This document shows positions 61,922-64,000 of a stretch of DNA of 64,000 bases, in pieces; positions within the stretch are counted from its first letter, which is position 1, and each line of letters begins with the position of its first letter. The notes below the pieces were generated by a model. That model was not told the DNA's origin. It ran no database searches and worked only from the letters and a program-made list of their open reading frames with translations. The translations under genes and the position numbers were made by a program. The stretch comes from Desulfurococcaceae archaeon AG1 (GTDB lineage Archaea > Thermoproteota > Thermoprotei_A > Sulfolobales > AG1), in NCBI GenBank assembly GCA_003116855.1, contig BEWT01000015.1:101445-165444 (forward strand), written 5' to 3'.

Positions 61922-62950
61922 TCACCATGGGAGTGTGTAGTTCTCAAGCCTTCCCGTTAGAGCCATTCTAGCCTCTGCTGGTGTGAGGACTGGTTTGTGG
62001 AAATCGTCTAGATCGTCTGTCGGTATTCTGGGGCATGCTAGGATTACATAGGCATCTATCTCCTGTCTATCCATGTTTAGGAGAGTCTCTCTGGTTATCA
62101 CGCTTGCTATGATCTCTATAGCTCTTCCACCCCTCTTCTCTATAAGGCTTCTCAGGTAACCCCTATACCAGGGTCTGCCCTGCCCCTTGATACCGTCTAT
62201 CAAGACCCATGTTTTTGCATCCATAGCCTTCTGGATCATGTAGAGCCTCTTCCTAAGGATCTTCTCAACCTCCTGCGTTAGATCCACAGCTCTCCCCTCA
62301 TAAGGATCGATCTTGACCAAGGGCTTCCCAGGAATAGCGAGCCCCAGTCCGAGGGCGTGGAAAACGCCCCCAGAGATCACTACATAAGCATCAACCACGC
62401 TCCTCACGGAATATGGTTTTGAATAATCACACCCAACGATCCCGGGACCCCCACTGTGGATCAAGACCTCGAAGTGTTTTGAAAGAATCTCAGCAACCCT
62501 GGGGACTTGTTTAGCATGCTGTATGGTTGAGAAGAGAGCAATCCTCTTAACACCCCTCCCGCGAAGGATCTCAATAGCCTGGTTAACGATCTCCTCAGAG
62601 ACCTCTAACAAGCTATAGGCTGGGATGAAGAGCGTCCTAAACCCGGGCTTGTAGAACAGATACTCAACATGCCCTATATGCACCAAGAGATCAAAGCCTC
62701 CCTGGAGGGCCTCAACATCGTCTAGAACACACGCACCCCACGAGGGTGATGCTGAGAAGACAATCTCAACCCCACCTAGCCTTTTCCTAAGCTCACCGTC
62801 TATATATGGGATCAGGGGTTTGAGACCGTCGGGCAGCTGGATCAAGATCCTCTTAGCCGAGATCCTCCTAACCTCCTCGACAATCCTATCGATCTCGAGA
62901 TCATAGCCAATCTCACTAACACCGCTTGGGGCACTAGATCTCACGGGCAT
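61922..62950 (-). CDS. dph2: Diphthamide biosynthesis enzyme Dph2
   Basis: Radical-SAM-type 2-(3-amino-3-carboxypropyl)histidine synthase, which modifies a His of elongation factor 2. The three iron-sulfur cluster cysteines are in SWGACVLDD (C74), GIVGCDYS (C174) and ILACPRIPTDD (C306), as in archaeal Dph2. The length (342 aa) is standard. Starts at ATG 62950. It is a housekeeping gene without functional neighbours here. Confidence 0.93.
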   Translation of the reverse strand: MPVRSSAPSGVSEIGYDLEIDRIVEEVRRISAKRILIQLPDGLKPLIPYIDGELRKRLGGVEIVFSASPSWGACVLDDVEALQGGFDLLVHIGHVEYLFYKPGFRTLFIPAYSLLEVSEEIVNQAIEILRGRGVKRIALFSTIQHAKQVPRVAEILSKHFEVLIHSGGPGIVGCDYSKPYSVRSVVDAYVVISGGVFHALGLGLAIPGKPLVKIDPYEGRAVDLTQEVEKILRKRLYMIQKAMDAKTWVLIDGIKGQGRPWYRGYLRSLIEKRGGRAIEIIASVITRETLLNMDRQEIDAYVILACPRIPTDDLDDFHKPVLTPAEARMALTGRLENYTLPW

Positions 62951-63061
62951 CGCCTCACAAGAATCTTTATACTCATCACAGCACCAATTAATTAACCACT
63001 AGGTGGCATTTATCTCGCAGCCATGGATCTCTAAATAATAGTCTGTATAGAGGGATCCGGG

Positions 63062-64000
63062 CTAGGTGTGGGCTCTAGCGTAGAACTGGGAGATCTCTCT
63101 CCATGTTTCCTCATCAAGCTCTATACCTTCTCTAACCCTCTCCCTATATTTTCTCTCCTCAGGCTCTCCCGGGATCAGGACCTCGCTATAGCCCTTTGCC
63201 GGCTGTGTGTTCTTTATAGTTTTTATCAGCATCTCTATTTTTGAGAGATATTCTTCTCTATCTATGAGCCTTGATGGGTCGAGGGCTGCTACTATGAATC
63301 CTCCCTGCCTCATCGATCCCGCGGGTACTTCTACGCTTAGAATACCGCCTCCAAGGATTCCTGCGAGGATCTCTACTGCGAGGGATATTGCGTATCCCTT
63401 GTATCCCCCGAAGGGTAGGAGTGCGTAGAGTGAATTCGGGTCTCTCGTGATCTCTCCTTTCTCATCTATAGCTACACCCTCTGGCAGGATCTCTCCTTTC
63501 CTCGAAGCAACTATTGCTTTGAAATGGGCTATAGCGCTTGTAGCCATATCGATCACTATGGGCTCGCTCCTGGTGGGGAATGATATGCTGAAAGGATTAG
63601 TACCAAACACAGGTTTAGCCCCTCCCCAAGGAACAACCATAGGATTCGCATTAGTTGCTGCAAACCCTATAAACCCTTCTCTAGCAATCATCGAGGTATA
63701 GTAGGCAAGCATGCCAACATGCCCTAGGTTGCCGCATCCAAGCACCCCTACCCCGTACTCCCTAGCCCTCTCGATAACGAGCATTGTTGCCTTATAGGCT
63801 ACAGGTATTCCGAGACAGCTGTTCCCATCGGCCTTAATGAATACACCACTATCCCTCAGGATCGATAGATCCCCGCAGGGCTTGATAAACCCCTTCTCAA
63901 TAGTATCGAGATAATACCTAACCCTAACCACTCCATGGCTATCAACACCCCTTAGGTTAGCTGCGACAAGGTGATCCGCTATGATCGATGCATCCTCACT
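63062..64000 (-). CDS. Malate/L-lactate dehydrogenase-like protein (Ldh2/YlbC family), partial
   Basis: NAD(P)-dependent oxidoreductase of the Ldh2 family (malate, lactate, ureidoglycolate or sulfolactate type). The frame is open to the window edge and reads DASIIADHLVAANLRGVDSHG before the first internal GTG (63931). It therefore begins outside the window. VLGCGNLGHVGMLAYY, NPMVVPWGGAKPVFGTNPFSI and DMATSAIAHFK are family motifs, and ALLPFGGYKGYAISLAVEILAG gives the C-terminal cofactor region. Substrate cannot be assigned. Confidence 0.9.
   Translation of the reverse strand, partial: SEDASIIADHLVAANLRGVDSHGVVRVRYYLDTIEKGFIKPCGDLSILRDSGVFIKADGNSCLGIPVAYKATMLVIERAREYGVGVLGCGNLGHVGMLAYYTSMIAREGFIGFAATNANPMVVPWGGAKPVFGTNPFSISFPTRSEPIVIDMATSAIAHFKAIVASRKGEILPEGVAIDEKGEITRDPNSLYALLPFGGYKGYAISLAVEILAGILGGGILSVEVPAGSMRQGGFIVAALDPSRLIDREEYLSKIEMLIKTIKNTQPAKGYSEVLIPGEPEERKYRERVREGIELDEETWREISQFYARAHT

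Overview
The window looks like a chromosomal segment of a hyperthermophilic crenarchaeon (Thermoproteota). Evidence seen in the sequence: arginine is encoded almost only by AGG/AGA and isoleucine mostly by ATA; many genes start with GTG or TTG; TATA boxes sit about 25-35 nt before start codons with very short or no leaders; and there are archaeal marker genes (proteasome-activating nucleotidase PAN, archaeal adenylate kinase, Dph2, CCA-encoding tRNA-Gly, PaREP1 and VapBC families). The exact order is not assigned.

Layout. 0-8 kb: end of an unknown gene, two peptide-type ABC permeases, a NodB-type deacetylase, a PLP enzyme of the D-cysteine desulfhydrase/ACC deaminase group, a heptad-repeat protein, a DUF72 protein and a family-5 peptide-binding lipoprotein-like receptor. 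7.9 kb: tRNA-Gly(GCC). 8-14 kb: drug-type MFS exporter, HIT protein, and a TRAP-TAXI uptake system (fused permease, receptor, DUF1850-like protein on the opposite strand). 14.2-20 kb: PAN, PUA-domain protein and PAC2 chaperone-like protein in tight array, two small unknowns, a ThDP enzyme and a PD-(D/E)XK protein. 20-25.5 kb: two glycosyltransferases, a DUF1646 transporter, an MFS transporter, a membrane protein. 25.8-30 kb: an ECF-type uptake operon (small membrane protein, split S component, amidohydrolase, EcfT, EcfA).

30-41 kb is the most disturbed part: a broken VapBC, transposon relics, two copies of a two-methyltransferase cassette each with the opposite gene damaged, a chimeric FkbM methyltransferase relic, a GT2 enzyme and adenylate kinase. 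41.5-46.3 kb is an orderly five-gene operon for dTDP-rhamnose-like sugar synthesis (GT2, RmlA, an extended SDR in the RmlB position, RmlD, RmlC). Together with the flanking glycosyltransferases and methyltransferases (20.2-48.6 kb) it reads as a surface-glycan island. 47-52 kb: a GT4, an AbrB/PIN toxin-antitoxin pair, an orphan MalK-type ATPase and a PaREP1 protein. 52-60 kb: a secreted beta-propeller protein, an SDR, and an acyl-CoA synthetase split by a TnpB-only insertion element. 60-64 kb: a coiled-coil nuclease-like protein, an HtrA-like protease without a signal peptide, Dph2 and an Ldh2-family dehydrogenase running off the window.

Main points for a second look: (1) two genes (the ECF S component and one methyltransferase) are each put out of frame by exactly one extra TA in a (TA)n tract; (2) complementary decay of the duplicated methyltransferase pair; (3) three dispersed relics that keep only the 3' end of a tnpB plus its right-end hairpin, the part that in TnpB systems yields the guide RNA; (4) a TnpB element in an acyl-CoA synthetase, so that its guide would match the empty site; (5) strong palindromes in front of the rhamnose operon and the HtrA gene. 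All homology statements come from reading motifs by eye; no database search was possible.
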